Shown: positions 1-9,506 of the stretch, in pieces
How positions within the stretch are numbered: position 1 is the first letter of the stretch
How the letters are laid out: every line of letters starts with the position of its first letter
NCBI RefSeq assembly: GCF_002007105.1
Contig: NZ_MVBC01000014.1
Coordinates: 62,001-126,000 of the forward strand
Reading direction: 5' to 3'
Source: Hymenobacter sp. CRA2
Lineage (GTDB): Bacteria; Bacteroidota; Bacteroidia; Cytophagales; Hymenobacteraceae
DNA length: 64,000 nucleotides
Made by a program: the position numbers and the translations under genes
The notes under the pieces: model-generated
Told to the model about the DNA's origin: nothing
Seen by the model: the letters and a program-made list of their open reading frames with translations, nothing else
The model's database searches: none

Positions 1-1
1 G

Positions 2-2389
2 CTGATTTCCGCCATCAATCTCTTTGGCCTCACCGTGGGCCTGACCTGCTGCCTGCTGATTCTGGCCTACATCCTGCACGAAACCAGCTACGACCGCAGC
101 GCGCCCCATGCCGACCGCACTTACCGCGTCACCCGGGAGTTTTTCAACCCCGACGGCGCCAGCACCCTGCAGCTCAGCTCAGTGGCCCCGCCCTTCGGCC
201 CGCTGCTGCAGAACGACTTCCCGCAGATCGAGCAGCTGAGCCGGATGATTCTGTTGAGCCCCGTGGTGGTGCGCCACGAAGACCGTATCCTGACCGAGGA
301 CAGCCTGTTTTTCGCCGAACCGGCGTTTCTAGAGCTGTTGGGGGTACGCATGCTGCGCGGCGACGCCCGCACCGCCCTGTCGGAACCGCGCTCCGTGATA
401 CTGGAGCAAAGCGCGGCCCGCAAGTACTTCGGCGACCAGGACCCACTGAACCAGGAGCTGAAAATTCAATCGCGCATTTTGTGCAAGGTCACCGGCGTGT
501 ACCAGGCCCTGCCCGAAAACAGCCACCTGCACCCGGCCGTGCTCGTGTCGTTCAGCACCCTGAACGACTCTACCATCTACGGGGAGCGAAACCTGCGCAC
601 CAGCTGGAGCAATAACGCCTTCCACACCTACATGCGCCTGGCCCCCGGCTCCGACGCGGCCCAGCTCGAAGCCCAGTTTCCGGCCTTCCTCGACCGCCAC
701 CTGCCCCAGCCCGAGCGGGCTACCGACTACGTGCGCCCCTCCAAGATGAGCAAGCTGGCCCTGCAGCGCCTGCCCGACATTCACCTGCACTCCAACCGTG
801 CCGATGAGCTGGAGCCCAACGGCGACGTGAACCGGGTGTACATCTTCGGCATCATTGCCCTGTTCGTGCTGCTGATTGCCTGCATCAACTACATGAACCT
901 AAGCACGGCACGGGCGGTGCTGCGGGCCAAGGAAGTGGGCGTGCGCAAGGTGGTGGGCGCCCAACGCTCCGAAATCATCTTGCAGTTTCTGGGCGAGTCG
1001 GTGTTCATCACGGCCGTGGCCACGCTGCTGGCGGTGGCCTGCACAGTGCTGGCCCTGCCCTGGCTGAGCCGGCTGGCCGGCACGGCCCTGCCGCCGCAGC
1101 TGCTGTGGCAGCCGCCGGTGCTGCTGGGCCTCGCGGTGTTGCCGCTGGTGGTGGGCGTGGTGTCTGGGCTGTACCCGGCCTTGTTTATGTCTTCGTTTCA
1201 GCCCCAACAGATTCTGAAGGGTTTTATGAAAGTCAGCGGCGGCCTAGCGTTTCGGCGGATGCTGGTGGTGGTGCAGTTTGTGGTGAGCATCGGGCTGCTG
1301 GTCAGCACCGCGGTGGTAGGCTTGCAGATGCGCTACCTGCAGCAGACCCCGCTGGGCTACGACCGGGCGCAGATTGTCACGCTGGACTACCCGCTGAGCC
1401 TCCGGCCCCAGTACGAAGCCTTCCGCCACGCCCTGCAGCAGCAGGCCAGCGTGCAGGCTCTGAGCCGCTCCTCACGCATCCCCACCGGCCGCCTGCTCGA
1501 CGCCAGCGACGCCGCCGCCAGCATCGGCGACTCGCTGCGGCCCACCTCGTCCAGCGTGAAGTACCTCGGCATCGACGAAGGCTTCCTGCCGACCTACGGC
1601 ATCAAGCTGGTCGCCGGGCGCAACTTCGACCGCAAGGCCTTCCCCACCGATACTGTGGGCTTTATCCTGAACGTCACCGCCGTGCGCCTGATCGGCTGGA
1701 AGTCGCCCGCCGAGGCAGTGGGCCAGGCGTTTCGCTACGGCGGGGTGATGGGCCGGGTGCTGGGCGTGACCGAAGACTACCACTTCGAATCCTTGCACCA
1801 GCCCATCGTGCCGCTAGTGATGTGTCTAAGCCCCGTCACGAATGGTTCGTCCTACAACTACATGTCGGTGAAGCTATCCGGGGCCGACGTCGCCGGCTCG
1901 TTGCAGCACCTGGAGCGCACCTGGAAGGAGTTTCTGCCCGACGAGCCCTTCACCTACACTTTCCTGGACGACAGCTACGCCAAGCTCTACCAGGGCGAGC
2001 AGCGGCAGAGCACGCTCTTCGCCATCTTCGCCGGCATTGCCATCTTCATTGCCTGCCTGGGCTTGTTCGGCCTGTCCTCGTTTGCCATTACTCAGCGCGT
2101 GAAGGAAATCGGGGTGCGCAAGGTGCTCGGGGCCAGTACCTCGGCCATCGTGCTGCTGCTCTCCAGCGACTTCATGAAGCTGGTGGGCGTGGCCGCGCTG
2201 CTGGCCTTCCCGCTCTCGTGGTACGTGATGCACAACTGGCTGGCCGACTTTGCTTACCGCATCAGCATGCCGTGGTGGGTATTTCCCTTGGCCGGGCTGG
2301 CCGCCGGGCTCATTGCCCTGGCCACCATCGTGTCGCAAACGGTGAGCGTGGCCCGCGCCAACCCCGTCAAGAGCCTGCGCACGGAATAA
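2..2389 (+). CDS. ABC transporter permease, MacB/FtsX type (5' end outside window)
   Basis: The reading frame is already open at base 2, so the gene starts before the window; the GTG at 35 is internal. About 795 residues are visible. The sequence begins inside the first membrane helix and continues with a MacB-like periplasmic core (ETSYDR motif near the start). A first FtsX block lies at about residues 280-400 (KEVGVRKVVGA) and a second at about 673-790 (KEIGVRKVLGA). This two-FtsX layout is the usual Bacteroidota permease of the MacB/lipoprotein-export superfamily. Such proteins work with a separate ATPase to move substrates or transmit force across the envelope. No ATPase is visible here, and the substrate cannot be told. 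A strong terminator follows the stop. Confidence 0.92.
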   Translation: MISAINLFGLTVGLTCCLLILAYILHETSYDRSAPHADRTYRVTREFFNPDGASTLQLSSVAPPFGPLLQNDFPQIEQLSRMILLSPVVVRHEDRILTEDSLFFAEPAFLELLGVRMLRGDARTALSEPRSVILEQSAARKYFGDQDPLNQELKIQSRILCKVTGVYQALPENSHLHPAVLVSFSTLNDSTIYGERNLRTSWSNNAFHTYMRLAPGSDAAQLEAQFPAFLDRHLPQPERATDYVRPSKMSKLALQRLPDIHLHSNRADELEPNGDVNRVYIFGIIALFVLLIACINYMNLSTARAVLRAKEVGVRKVVGAQRSEIILQFLGESVFITAVATLLAVACTVLALPWLSRLAGTALPPQLLWQPPVLLGLAVLPLVVGVVSGLYPALFMSSFQPQQILKGFMKVSGGLAFRRMLVVVQFVVSIGLLVSTAVVGLQMRYLQQTPLGYDRAQIVTLDYPLSLRPQYEAFRHALQQQASVQALSRSSRIPTGRLLDASDAAASIGDSLRPTSSSVKYLGIDEGFLPTYGIKLVAGRNFDRKAFPTDTVGFILNVTAVRLIGWKSPAEAVGQAFRYGGVMGRVLGVTEDYHFESLHQPIVPLVMCLSPVTNGSSYNYMSVKLSGADVAGSLQHLERTWKEFLPDEPFTYTFLDDSYAKLYQGEQRQSTLFAIFAGIAIFIACLGLFGLSSFAITQRVKEIGVRKVLGASTSAIVLLLSSDFMKLVGVAALLAFPLSWYVMHNWLADFAYRISMPWWVFPLAGLAAGLIALATIVSQTVSVARANPVKSLRTE

Positions 2390-2410
2390 CAATTTGCGCT
2401 GTGCCCACAA

Positions 2411-2445
2411 AAAAGCCGCGCTCCTGCTTCAGGAACGCGGCTTTT
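2411..2445. terminator. Bidirectional hairpin terminator
   Basis: A 16-bp stem with one C-A mismatch and a 3-base loop, flanked by A-run and T-run (AAAAGCCGCG...CGCGGCTTTT). It lies between the permease stop (plus strand) and the stop of the small minus-strand gene, so it can end both transcripts. Confidence 0.85.
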
Positions 2446-2462
2446 ACGGTTTTCGGGTGCCG

Positions 2463-2792
2463 TTACTGGCCATCGGTGGGCTCGGGGCGGGGGCCGCTGC
2501 CGTAGCGCGGGTCGTCGTCCTTCCAGGCGGCGCGTTGGGCGTCGTTACCGGCGTTTTGGGTGGCGGCTACGGCCGCGGGGTTCTGGTTTTGCTCTACGTG
2601 GCCGGGCTGCTGCGCCGGGTCGGTCTGCTGGCTTTCCTGGGCGTAGTTTTCGGTGGGCGGCGCGTCGGGCTTGCGGAACTCGCTGAACTCGTCCGGGTTA
2701 TCGTTGGCACCGCTGTTGGAGTGGGTCGGGCGTTTCGGTTCGTTAGCGGCGTCCTGCCGCGGCGTATCGGACGATTGGGGTGTGGTAGCCAT
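2463..2792 (-). CDS. Small disordered hydrophilic protein, unknown function
   Basis: 109 residues, ATG start at 2792 and TAA stop at 2463. The protein is rich in Pro, Asn, Gln, Asp and Glu, has no Cys, no signal peptide and no membrane segment, and looks intrinsically disordered throughout. The family is not recognised. The minus-strand reading was preferred over a longer plus-strand frame (2394-2930) because that frame gives a hydrophobic Gly/Val/Arg-rich chain typical of antisense frames in GC-rich DNA. The gene's 3' end abuts the shared hairpin terminator, which supports a real transcript. Confidence 0.6.
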   Translation of the reverse strand: MATTPQSSDTPRQDAANEPKRPTHSNSGANDNPDEFSEFRKPDAPPTENYAQESQQTDPAQQPGHVEQNQNPAAVAATQNAGNDAQRAAWKDDDPRYGSGPRPEPTDGQ

Positions 2793-3202
2793 GGAAAGTC
2801 AGGTAAGGATGAAGGAAACATGCCGCTGCTGCGCACAGCGGCTCGGCAGTCTTCCTCATACGGCATAATGCCGAGCTTGGCTGGGCGGCAGGCTCCCACC
2901 TCGACTTACCGCACTGACTATCAGCTATAGTTGCCTGTTATCCCTCGGCCGCTGAACCCAGGATTAAAAGCGTGTTCGGGATTTTCGTATTAGGTCCTGC
3001 TGCGCCTGTCGAATGACTTTCGGCCACAGCCTGTTCTGAATTCAGAAACCGCTCTAAACCACTTGCCAAAAGCGTTTCCATACGGCGTTGACCAAATTTA
3101 TTGGGTTATATTGAAGTGAGTAATTAAATCCATTCCTGCTGTAGTAACCTTACAGCCTGAATGCGTTCGATACCGCAGGACAGCCCCTCGTAAATCACCC
3201 TG
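2793..3202. other. Intergenic region, divergent genes
   Basis: No credible gene. The part at 3040-3130 is clearly AT-richer than the flanks and probably holds the promoter of the hybrid kinase, but no clean TAnnTTTG box was found. Bases 2965-2985 resemble the end of the intergenic repeat seen at 42078 and 23920, so a worn repeat copy may lie at about 2965-3058. Confidence 0.4.
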
Positions 3203-5965
3203 ATGCGTTTTTCCACCCTTCTGGTCAAGTGCTTATTGCTTAGCCTGGCGGTTTTCCTGACGGCTTGCGCGCCTGGGCCGGGCACCACCCAACGCATCGG
3301 GTTTTCGCAGAGCGTTGGCCAGGATGGGTGGCGGCAGGCCATGCTCGCGGGGATTAAGCGCGAATTGACGTTTCACCCCGAGATTCAACTGCTGCTGCGT
3401 GATGCGCAGGGCAGCAGCCAGCAGCAGCAACAACACATCCAGGAATTGCTGCAGGCGGGCGTTGATGTACTGATCGTAGCGCCCAGCGAAGAAGCAGCCC
3501 TGGCCCCGGCCTTGACCGAGGCGCACCGCCGCGGCATTCCCGTCATCCTGCTCGACCACCGCACCAGCACGGTGCCCTACACAGCCTACGTGGGCGGCGA
3601 CAACACCACCGTGGGCGCTTCGGCGGCGCGGTATGCGGCGCAGTTGCTGCACCAGCGTGGGCAGGTGGTCGAAATAGTAGGTTCGTCCCCCTCGCCCGTT
3701 TCGGAGGAGCGGCATCAGGGGTTCGTGCAGGCGCTGCGGGCCTACCCGGGCATGCAGGTGGTCGGGCAGGTTACCGGCGACTGGCAGCCGTATTCGCTGC
3801 AACCCGACCTGACCGCCCTGCTGCAAGCGCACCCCCAGGCCCAGCTCATCTTTGCGCACAGCGACCTGATGGCGCAGGGCGCCTCAGAGGTGTGCCGGCG
3901 CTTGGGCATGACACACGTGCGCATCATCGGCGTCGATGGGCTGGCGGGCCCGGGCAACGGCATGGAAATGGTGCAGCAAGGGCGCAGCACGGCTTCGCTG
4001 TTTTACCCACCGGGCGGCGAGGAAGCCGTTCGGGTGGCGCTGAAGCTGCTGCGCCACCAACCCTTCGAGCGGGAAAATATCCTCGGCTCCATCGTCATCG
4101 ATTCGACGAACGTGCTCACCATGCTGCAACAGGAGGCCAAGCTGGCCAGTCAGCAGCAAGGCATCGAGCAGCAGCAACTACTGCTAGGCACCCTGCAAGC
4201 CACCTACGCCAGCCAGCGCACCGTGCTCTACGGGCTGCTGGCGACGTTGCTCGCGGCCATCGTGCTGGGCGTAAGCGCCTGGCGCGCCGCCCGGGCCAAC
4301 CGGCAAACCAACCGGCAGCTGAGCCGCCAGAACGAAGAAATCCGCGCCCAGCGCAATCAGATTGCGGCCATGGCCGAGCAGGCCCAGGCGCAAAACGAGG
4401 CCAAGCTGCGCTTCTTCACCAACTTCTCGCACGAACTGCGCACGCCGCTGACCCTCATCCTAGGCCCGGTAGAAGAGCTGCTGCGGCCCGATACCAGTGC
4501 CGCCCTGCTGCCCGCGCAGCGCCACGACCTGGGCCTGGTGCGCCGCAATACGCAACGCCTGCTGCAGCTGGTCAATCAGCTGCTCGACTTCCGGAAGATG
4601 CAAGGGGGCAAAATGGCCGTGCAGGCCCACCCCGACGACTTCGTGGCCTTCGTGCGGGAGCTGGTGGAGACCTTTGAGCCGGCCGCCCGGGTGCAGCACC
4701 TGACGTTGTCATTTGAACCGACCGAGCCGACGCTACCGGGCTGGTTTGACCGCAACGTGTTGGACAAAGTCTTTCTGAACCTGCTTTCCAACGCGCTTAA
4801 ATACACGCCCGCCGGCGGACGCATTAGCGTGGCTATGCAGGCGCTGGACCACGGCCGGGTGCAGGTGCAGGTCACCGATACCGGGTGCGGCATCCGGGCG
4901 CAGGATAGCCCGCACATCTTCGAATGGTTTTACCAGGGCGAGCAGGCCACGGGGGCCAAAGGCTCGGGCATGGGGCTGGCGTTGGCGCAGGGCCTAGTGC
5001 GCCTGCACCAGGGCGAGTTGTCGTGCACCAGCCTGCCCGGGCAGGGCAGCACGTTCACCGTGGTACTGCCGCGTGAGCTGCCTGCGGTGCTGCGCAGCAC
5101 CGCTGCGCCTATCGTCACCATCGAAAGGCCGGCTCTGGAGGAACCTGTGCTGCCGTCAGCGGAAGCAGACTCCGCAGAAGCTTCCGAGGCCACGCCGCTG
5201 GTAGTGGTCATCGAAGACAACCCGGACGTAAACGACTTTGTGGCCCGCAAGCTGCGTCCGCATTACCGGGTACGAACGGCGGCCGATGGCGCGGCGGGCC
5301 TGCAACTGGCCACGGAGCTGCTGCCCGACCTGATTGTGTGCGACGTGATGATGCCCGGCCTGAGCGGGCTGGAGGTGGTAAGCCGCCTGCGGGCCGACTG
5401 GCGTACCTCGCACATCCCCGTCATTCTGCTCACGGCGCGCATTGCCCCGGAGCAGCAGGTGGAAGGCGTGCAAGTGGGAGCCGACCTCTACCTGACCAAG
5501 CCTTTCAGCCCGGCCCTGCTGCTGGAAAGCGTGCGGACGCTGCTGGCCAACCGCGCCTACCAACGCGAGCATACCCGGCGGCAGCTCCTGGCCGATCAGC
5601 CCGTGGGCGAAGCGCCCGCACACGACCCCAACCAGCAGTTCATCACCGACCTGACGGACATCATCGAGGCGCACCTCACCCAAACCAGCCTTACCGTGGA
5701 GGAGGTGGCCCAGCAGTTGCACCTTACCCGCACGCAGCTCTACCGCAAGGTGAAAGCCGTGCTCGGCACCAGCGTCACTGATTACCTCCAGCACGTACGC
5801 CTGCGCAAAGCCCGGGAGCTGCTGCTCAACACGCCTCTCACGGTCACGGCCGTCGCCTACGAAGTGGGCTACACCTCTCACTCCTACTTTTCCAGCAGCT
5901 TCAAGGCCCGCTACCAGGTGTCACCTTCCGAATTCCGGGCCCAATGCCTGGCGTCATCGGCTTGA
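3203..5965 (+). CDS. Hybrid two-component regulator: sugar-binding sensor, histidine kinase, receiver, AraC output
   Basis: 920 residues. Order: signal peptide with lipobox LTAC (Cys22), a periplasmic substrate-binding domain of the LacI/ribose-binding type (about 30-310), one membrane helix (about 341-360), a kinase with phospho-acceptor His410 in SHELRTP and ATP-binding boxes (NLLSNALKYT, DTGCGI, GSGMGLAL), a receiver with Asp714 (CDVMMPG) and Lys766 (LTKPF), then an AraC-type HTH (about 825-915). All catalytic residues are present. This is the hybrid two-component design that Bacteroidota use to sense a sugar in the periplasm and switch on a nearby catabolic locus. The same-strand cluster from 6158 is the obvious target. 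The ligand is unknown; the fold suggests a free mono- or small oligosaccharide. A lipobox in addition to the membrane helix would tether the sensor at both ends. Confidence 0.93.
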   Translation: MRFSTLLVKCLLLSLAVFLTACAPGPGTTQRIGFSQSVGQDGWRQAMLAGIKRELTFHPEIQLLLRDAQGSSQQQQQHIQELLQAGVDVLIVAPSEEAALAPALTEAHRRGIPVILLDHRTSTVPYTAYVGGDNTTVGASAARYAAQLLHQRGQVVEIVGSSPSPVSEERHQGFVQALRAYPGMQVVGQVTGDWQPYSLQPDLTALLQAHPQAQLIFAHSDLMAQGASEVCRRLGMTHVRIIGVDGLAGPGNGMEMVQQGRSTASLFYPPGGEEAVRVALKLLRHQPFERENILGSIVIDSTNVLTMLQQEAKLASQQQGIEQQQLLLGTLQATYASQRTVLYGLLATLLAAIVLGVSAWRAARANRQTNRQLSRQNEEIRAQRNQIAAMAEQAQAQNEAKLRFFTNFSHELRTPLTLILGPVEELLRPDTSAALLPAQRHDLGLVRRNTQRLLQLVNQLLDFRKMQGGKMAVQAHPDDFVAFVRELVETFEPAARVQHLTLSFEPTEPTLPGWFDRNVLDKVFLNLLSNALKYTPAGGRISVAMQALDHGRVQVQVTDTGCGIRAQDSPHIFEWFYQGEQATGAKGSGMGLALAQGLVRLHQGELSCTSLPGQGSTFTVVLPRELPAVLRSTAAPIVTIERPALEEPVLPSAEADSAEASEATPLVVVIEDNPDVNDFVARKLRPHYRVRTAADGAAGLQLATELLPDLIVCDVMMPGLSGLEVVSRLRADWRTSHIPVILLTARIAPEQQVEGVQVGADLYLTKPFSPALLLESVRTLLANRAYQREHTRRQLLADQPVGEAPAHDPNQQFITDLTDIIEAHLTQTSLTVEEVAQQLHLTRTQLYRKVKAVLGTSVTDYLQHVRLRKARELLLNTPLTVTAVAYEVGYTSHSYFSSSFKARYQVSPSEFRAQCLASSA

Positions 5966-6157
5966 GGGATTGTGCACCAGCCGTACAAAAATTGATAGCC
6001 GAGCTTTACCCAGAGGGCAGTTAACGCATTTATCACGCACAAAAACAGCATCTTACATTTATTTACCACTTTGAACACGTGTGAGTTAATTTCTGCATAA
6101 GCCTGAAGAAAGAGCTACGGAGCTTTACTCTCCCATCCACTCTTTCTCGCTCGTTTC

Positions 6158-7042
6158 ATGCATTCCCGTCGCGCGTTTGTAAAGTCCGCCGCGCTGCTTT
6201 CGGCCGGCGCCCTGCTTAGCCCGTCCCTGCTGGCGGCTCCTACCAAATACATCGGCCTGCAGCTCTACACGCTGCGCGAGGCCATGGCCAAAGACCCTGC
6301 CGGCACTCTGGCCAAGGTGGCGCAACTGGGCTACAACTCGGTGGAAGGCGCGACTTACACCGGCAGCCAGAAGTTTTACGGTCTGGACCCGGCCGCCTTC
6401 GCCAAGCTGCTCAAGCAGCACGGGCTGATCATGCCCAGCAGCCACTACCGCCTGGGCGAAGAGCAGGAAAAGGGTCAGCCGGTGCAGGGCACCATGCTGC
6501 ACGGCTGGGACCAGGCCGTGGACGATGCCGCCCAGGCCGGCGTCAAATACATGGTGTGCGCCTACCTCTCGGAAGCCGAGCGCGGCAACCTAGACCACTA
6601 CAAGCTGCTGGCCGAGCGCCTGAACAAGGCCGGGGAGCGGTGCAAGAAGGCCGGCATTCAGCTCTGCTACCACAACCACGACTTTGAGTTTGCGGCCCTG
6701 GACGGCAAGCTGCCCTTCGACGTGCTGCTGCAGCAAACCGACAAGAACCTGGTGCAGATGGAGCTGGATCTGTACTGGGCCACCAAGGCCGGCCACGACC
6801 CGGTGGCGCTGTTCAAGCAGCACCCCGGCCGCTTCCCGCTCTGGCACGTCAAGGACATGGACAAGACGCCCCAGCGCGGCTTCACCGAAGTCGGCAACGG
6901 CAGCATCGACTTCAAGCGCATCTTCGCTCAGGCCCAGCAGGCCGGGCTGAAGTATTTCTTCGTGGAGCAGGACCAAACGCCCGGCTCACCCTTCGACAGC
7001 ATTCAGCAGAGCATCACGCACATCAAGCGGAACCTGGTATAG
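6158..7042 (+). CDS. Exported TIM-barrel sugar isomerase/epimerase-family protein
   Basis: 294 residues with a Tat-type signal peptide (SRRAFVKS at residues 3-10, then an Ala/Leu-rich core ending LLAAP), so it should be exported folded. The remainder matches the xylose-isomerase-like TIM barrel (AP endonuclease 2 superfamily). Probable metal ligands sit in the order expected: CYHNHDFEF, MELDLYW, LWHVKDMD and FFVEQDQ. In Bacteroidota this family includes isomerases and also lyases acting on 3-keto-glycosides. With the GMC dehydrogenase, Gfo/Idh and DUF1080 genes next to it, a periplasmic 3-keto-sugar isomerase or lyase is the best inference. The exact reaction is not readable from sequence. 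Confidence 0.88.
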   Translation: MHSRRAFVKSAALLSAGALLSPSLLAAPTKYIGLQLYTLREAMAKDPAGTLAKVAQLGYNSVEGATYTGSQKFYGLDPAAFAKLLKQHGLIMPSSHYRLGEEQEKGQPVQGTMLHGWDQAVDDAAQAGVKYMVCAYLSEAERGNLDHYKLLAERLNKAGERCKKAGIQLCYHNHDFEFAALDGKLPFDVLLQQTDKNLVQMELDLYWATKAGHDPVALFKQHPGRFPLWHVKDMDKTPQRGFTEVGNGSIDFKRIFAQAQQAGLKYFFVEQDQTPGSPFDSIQQSITHIKRNLV

Positions 7043-7093
7043 CCGGCTCCGCTGCCCCGATCTTTTTACTGCCTTCCCATCCCACCCACAGTT

Positions 7094-8773
7094 ATGGCAC
7101 AGAATACCTATGACGCCATCGTCATCGGGTCCGGCATTTCCGGCGGCATGGCCGCCAAGGAGCTGACCGAAAAAGGCCTAAAAACCCTCCTGCTGGAGCG
7201 CGGCCGCAACGTAGAGCACATCAAGGGCTACGTCAACGCCAACAAGAATCCCTGGGAGTTGCCCCACCGCGGCGGCGTCACGGAGCAGATGAAGGCCGAT
7301 TACCCCGTACTCCGGCGCGACTACACGCTCAACGAAAGCAACCTCGACTTCTGGGTCAATGAGAAGGAAAGCCCCTACGTGGAGGTCAAGCCCTTCGACT
7401 GGTTTCGGGGCTACCAGGTAGGCGGCCGCTCCCTGATGTGGGGACGGCAGTCGTACCGCTGGAGCGACCTGGACTTCGAGGCCAACGCCAAGGACGGCAT
7501 TGCCGTGGACTGGCCCATCCGCTACAAGGACCTGGCGCCCTGGTACAGCCACGCGGAGAAGTTTGCGGGCATCAGCGGCAACCGCGACGGTATTGCCCAC
7601 CTGCCCGACGGCGAGTTTATGCCGCCCATGGACATGAACTGCGTGGAGAAGGACGTGGCCGCGCGCATCAAAAAGCAGTACGGCGGCAAGCGGCACATGG
7701 TGATTGGGCGCACGGCCAACATCACCCAGCCCCACCACAACCGCGTGAACTGCCAGTACCGCAACAAGTGCTGGCTGGGCTGCCCGTTCGGGGCTTACTT
7801 CAGCACGCAGTCGGCCACGCTGCCAGCGGCCGTGGCCACCGGCAACCTCACGCTACGGCCCTTTTCCATCGTCACGCGCATCCTCTACGACAAGGACACC
7901 AAGCGCGCCACGGGCGTGGAAGTGCTCGACGCCGAAACCAACCAGACCTACGAGTACTACGCCAAGATTGTCTTCCTGAATGCCTCGACGCTGAACACGG
8001 CCTGGGTGCTGATGAACTCGGCTACCGACGTGTGGCCCGAGGGCCTGGGCAGCAGCAGCGGGGAGTTGGGCCACAACCTGATGGACCACCATTTCCGCGC
8101 CGGGGCCCACGGCGAAATGCCGGGCTACGAGGACAAGTACGTGTACGGCCGGCGCGCCAACGGCATTTACGTGCCGCGCTTCCGCAACATGTTTGGGGAG
8201 AAGCGCGACTATATCCGCGGCTTCGGCTACCAAGGCGGCGCCGGCCGGGAAGGCTGGAGCCGCGACGTGGCCGAAATGAGCATCGGTGGCGACTTCAAGG
8301 ACGCGCTGACCGAGCCCGGGCAGTGGACCATGGGCATGACCGGCTTCGGCGAAATTCTGCCCTACCACGACAACCGCGTCAGCCTCGACAAAACCAAGAA
8401 GGACAAGTGGGGCCTGCCTGTGCTGGCCATCGACGCGACCATCCGTGACAACGAGCAGAAAATGCGCATCGATATGATGCAGGACGCGCAGGAAATGCTG
8501 GAAAAAGCGGGCCTGAAGAACGTGAAGACCTACAACAACGGCTACAACATGGGCGGTGGCATCCACGAGATGGGCACCGCCCGCATGGGCCGCGACCCGA
8601 AAACCTCGGTGCTCAACCAGCACAACCAGGTGTGGGACGCCCCCAACGTGTACGTCACCGACGGGGCCTGCATGACCTCGGCCGCGTGCCAGAATCCCTC
8701 GCTGACCTACATGGCCCTCACGGCCCGTGCCGTGGACCACGCCGTGGGCGAGCTGAAAAAGCAGAACGTTTGA
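7094..8773 (+). CDS. GMC-family FAD oxidoreductase (glucoside 3-dehydrogenase-like large subunit)
   Basis: 559 residues. FAD-binding motif GSGISGG at residues 12-18 with the ribose-binding Glu35; GMC C-terminus with His491 in HEMGTARMG and Asn534 in NPSLTY, the usual catalytic pair. It has no signal peptide of its own. The downstream small subunit carries a Tat signal, and in gluconate, fructose and glucoside dehydrogenases the large subunit is exported by riding on that partner. The likely role is oxidation of a sugar, probably at C3 of a glycoside, passing electrons to a cytochrome such as the product of 11884-12360. C3 specificity is inferred from the neighbours, not from the motifs. Confidence 0.9.
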   Translation: MAQNTYDAIVIGSGISGGMAAKELTEKGLKTLLLERGRNVEHIKGYVNANKNPWELPHRGGVTEQMKADYPVLRRDYTLNESNLDFWVNEKESPYVEVKPFDWFRGYQVGGRSLMWGRQSYRWSDLDFEANAKDGIAVDWPIRYKDLAPWYSHAEKFAGISGNRDGIAHLPDGEFMPPMDMNCVEKDVAARIKKQYGGKRHMVIGRTANITQPHHNRVNCQYRNKCWLGCPFGAYFSTQSATLPAAVATGNLTLRPFSIVTRILYDKDTKRATGVEVLDAETNQTYEYYAKIVFLNASTLNTAWVLMNSATDVWPEGLGSSSGELGHNLMDHHFRAGAHGEMPGYEDKYVYGRRANGIYVPRFRNMFGEKRDYIRGFGYQGGAGREGWSRDVAEMSIGGDFKDALTEPGQWTMGMTGFGEILPYHDNRVSLDKTKKDKWGLPVLAIDATIRDNEQKMRIDMMQDAQEMLEKAGLKNVKTYNNGYNMGGGIHEMGTARMGRDPKTSVLNQHNQVWDAPNVYVTDGACMTSAACQNPSLTYMALTARAVDHAVGELKKQNV

Positions 8774-8785
8774 GAAACCGGACTG

Positions 8786-8851
8786 GAAAAATGGTGAACC
8801 TGGGCGCCGTCAAAGCACCAAACTCACCATTTCACCACCTCACCATTTCAC
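8786..8851. repeat. Short direct and inverted repeats in the GMC/small-subunit gap
   Basis: The unit CTCACCATTTCAC occurs at 8823-8835 and 8839-8851, 3 bases apart, and its inverted form AAATGGTGA occurs at 8788-8796. Together they could fold into alternative hairpins just before the small-subunit ATG at 8856. Confidence 0.55.
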
Positions 8852-8855
8852 CGTT

Positions 8856-9464
8856 ATGAACAGACGAGATGCCCTGGCCCGCGTAGCCCTGCTGATGGGC
8901 GGCGCCGTCATCGGAGCCGACTATTTCCTGACCGGCTGCGGCCCGGCCGCTTCCGAAAAGGAGAAACCCCAGGGTCGGGCGCAGGCCCCCGCCAAGCCCA
9001 AAGAGCTGCTCGACGCCAAGCAGCAAGCCTACCTCGACGAAGTGGGCGACACGATTCTACCCGCCACCAAAACGCCCGGCGCCAAGGCCGCGCAGGTTGG
9101 CAGCTTCATGGCCGTAATGGTGCGCGACTGTTACAAGCCGGAAGACCAGCAGACCTTCCTGAAGGGCTTGGATCAGCTGGAAACGGCCAGCCAGAAGCTG
9201 AACGGCAAAGGCTTCCTGGACAGCACGCCCGCGCAGCGCACGGCCCTGCTCACCAGCCTCGACGCCGAGCAGAAAGCCTACGCCAAGACCAAGACGCCCG
9301 AGCAACCCAACCACTACTTCCGCATGATCAAGGAGCTGACGCTGCTCGGCTTCTTCACTTCCGAGCCCGGCGCCACCCAGGCCCTGCGCTACCTGCCCGT
9401 GTCCGGCAAGTACGACGGCGACGTGCCCTACAAAAAAGGAGACCGGGCCTGGGCTACTACTTGA
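8856..9464 (+). CDS. Gluconate 2-dehydrogenase subunit 3-family small subunit
   Basis: 202 residues. The N-terminus has an RR-type export signal (MNRRDALARVALLMGG) ending in a lipobox-like LTGC, so the product is probably a Tat-exported lipoprotein. The rest fits the gluconate 2-dehydrogenase subunit 3 family: short, helical, with the DTILPATKTPGAKAA segment common in this group. Members are chaperone/export partners of GMC dehydrogenases, and this gene directly follows one with an 82-base gap. It should assemble with the 7094-8773 product in the periplasm. It carries no redox cofactor motif. Confidence 0.88.
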   Translation: MNRRDALARVALLMGGAVIGADYFLTGCGPAASEKEKPQGRAQAPAKPKELLDAKQQAYLDEVGDTILPATKTPGAKAAQVGSFMAVMVRDCYKPEDQQTFLKGLDQLETASQKLNGKGFLDSTPAQRTALLTSLDAEQKAYAKTKTPEQPNHYFRMIKELTLLGFFTSEPGATQALRYLPVSGKYDGDVPYKKGDRAWATT

Positions 9465-9506
9465 GTGGGGCGTTGCAGCAGCAAAGCAATTCAGAAAACT
9501 TCTAGA

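Noticed and set aside
1105-2505. 466-residue plus-strand frame inside the permease gene
   Set aside because: It is Arg/Pro/Ala-rich and antiregular, with no family motif, and overlaps a clear FtsX permease. A typical shadow frame of GC-rich DNA.
2394-2930. 178-residue plus-strand frame opposite the small disordered protein
   Set aside because: It begins inside the terminator hairpin and gives a Gly/Val/Arg-rich chain; the minus-strand reading is more protein-like.
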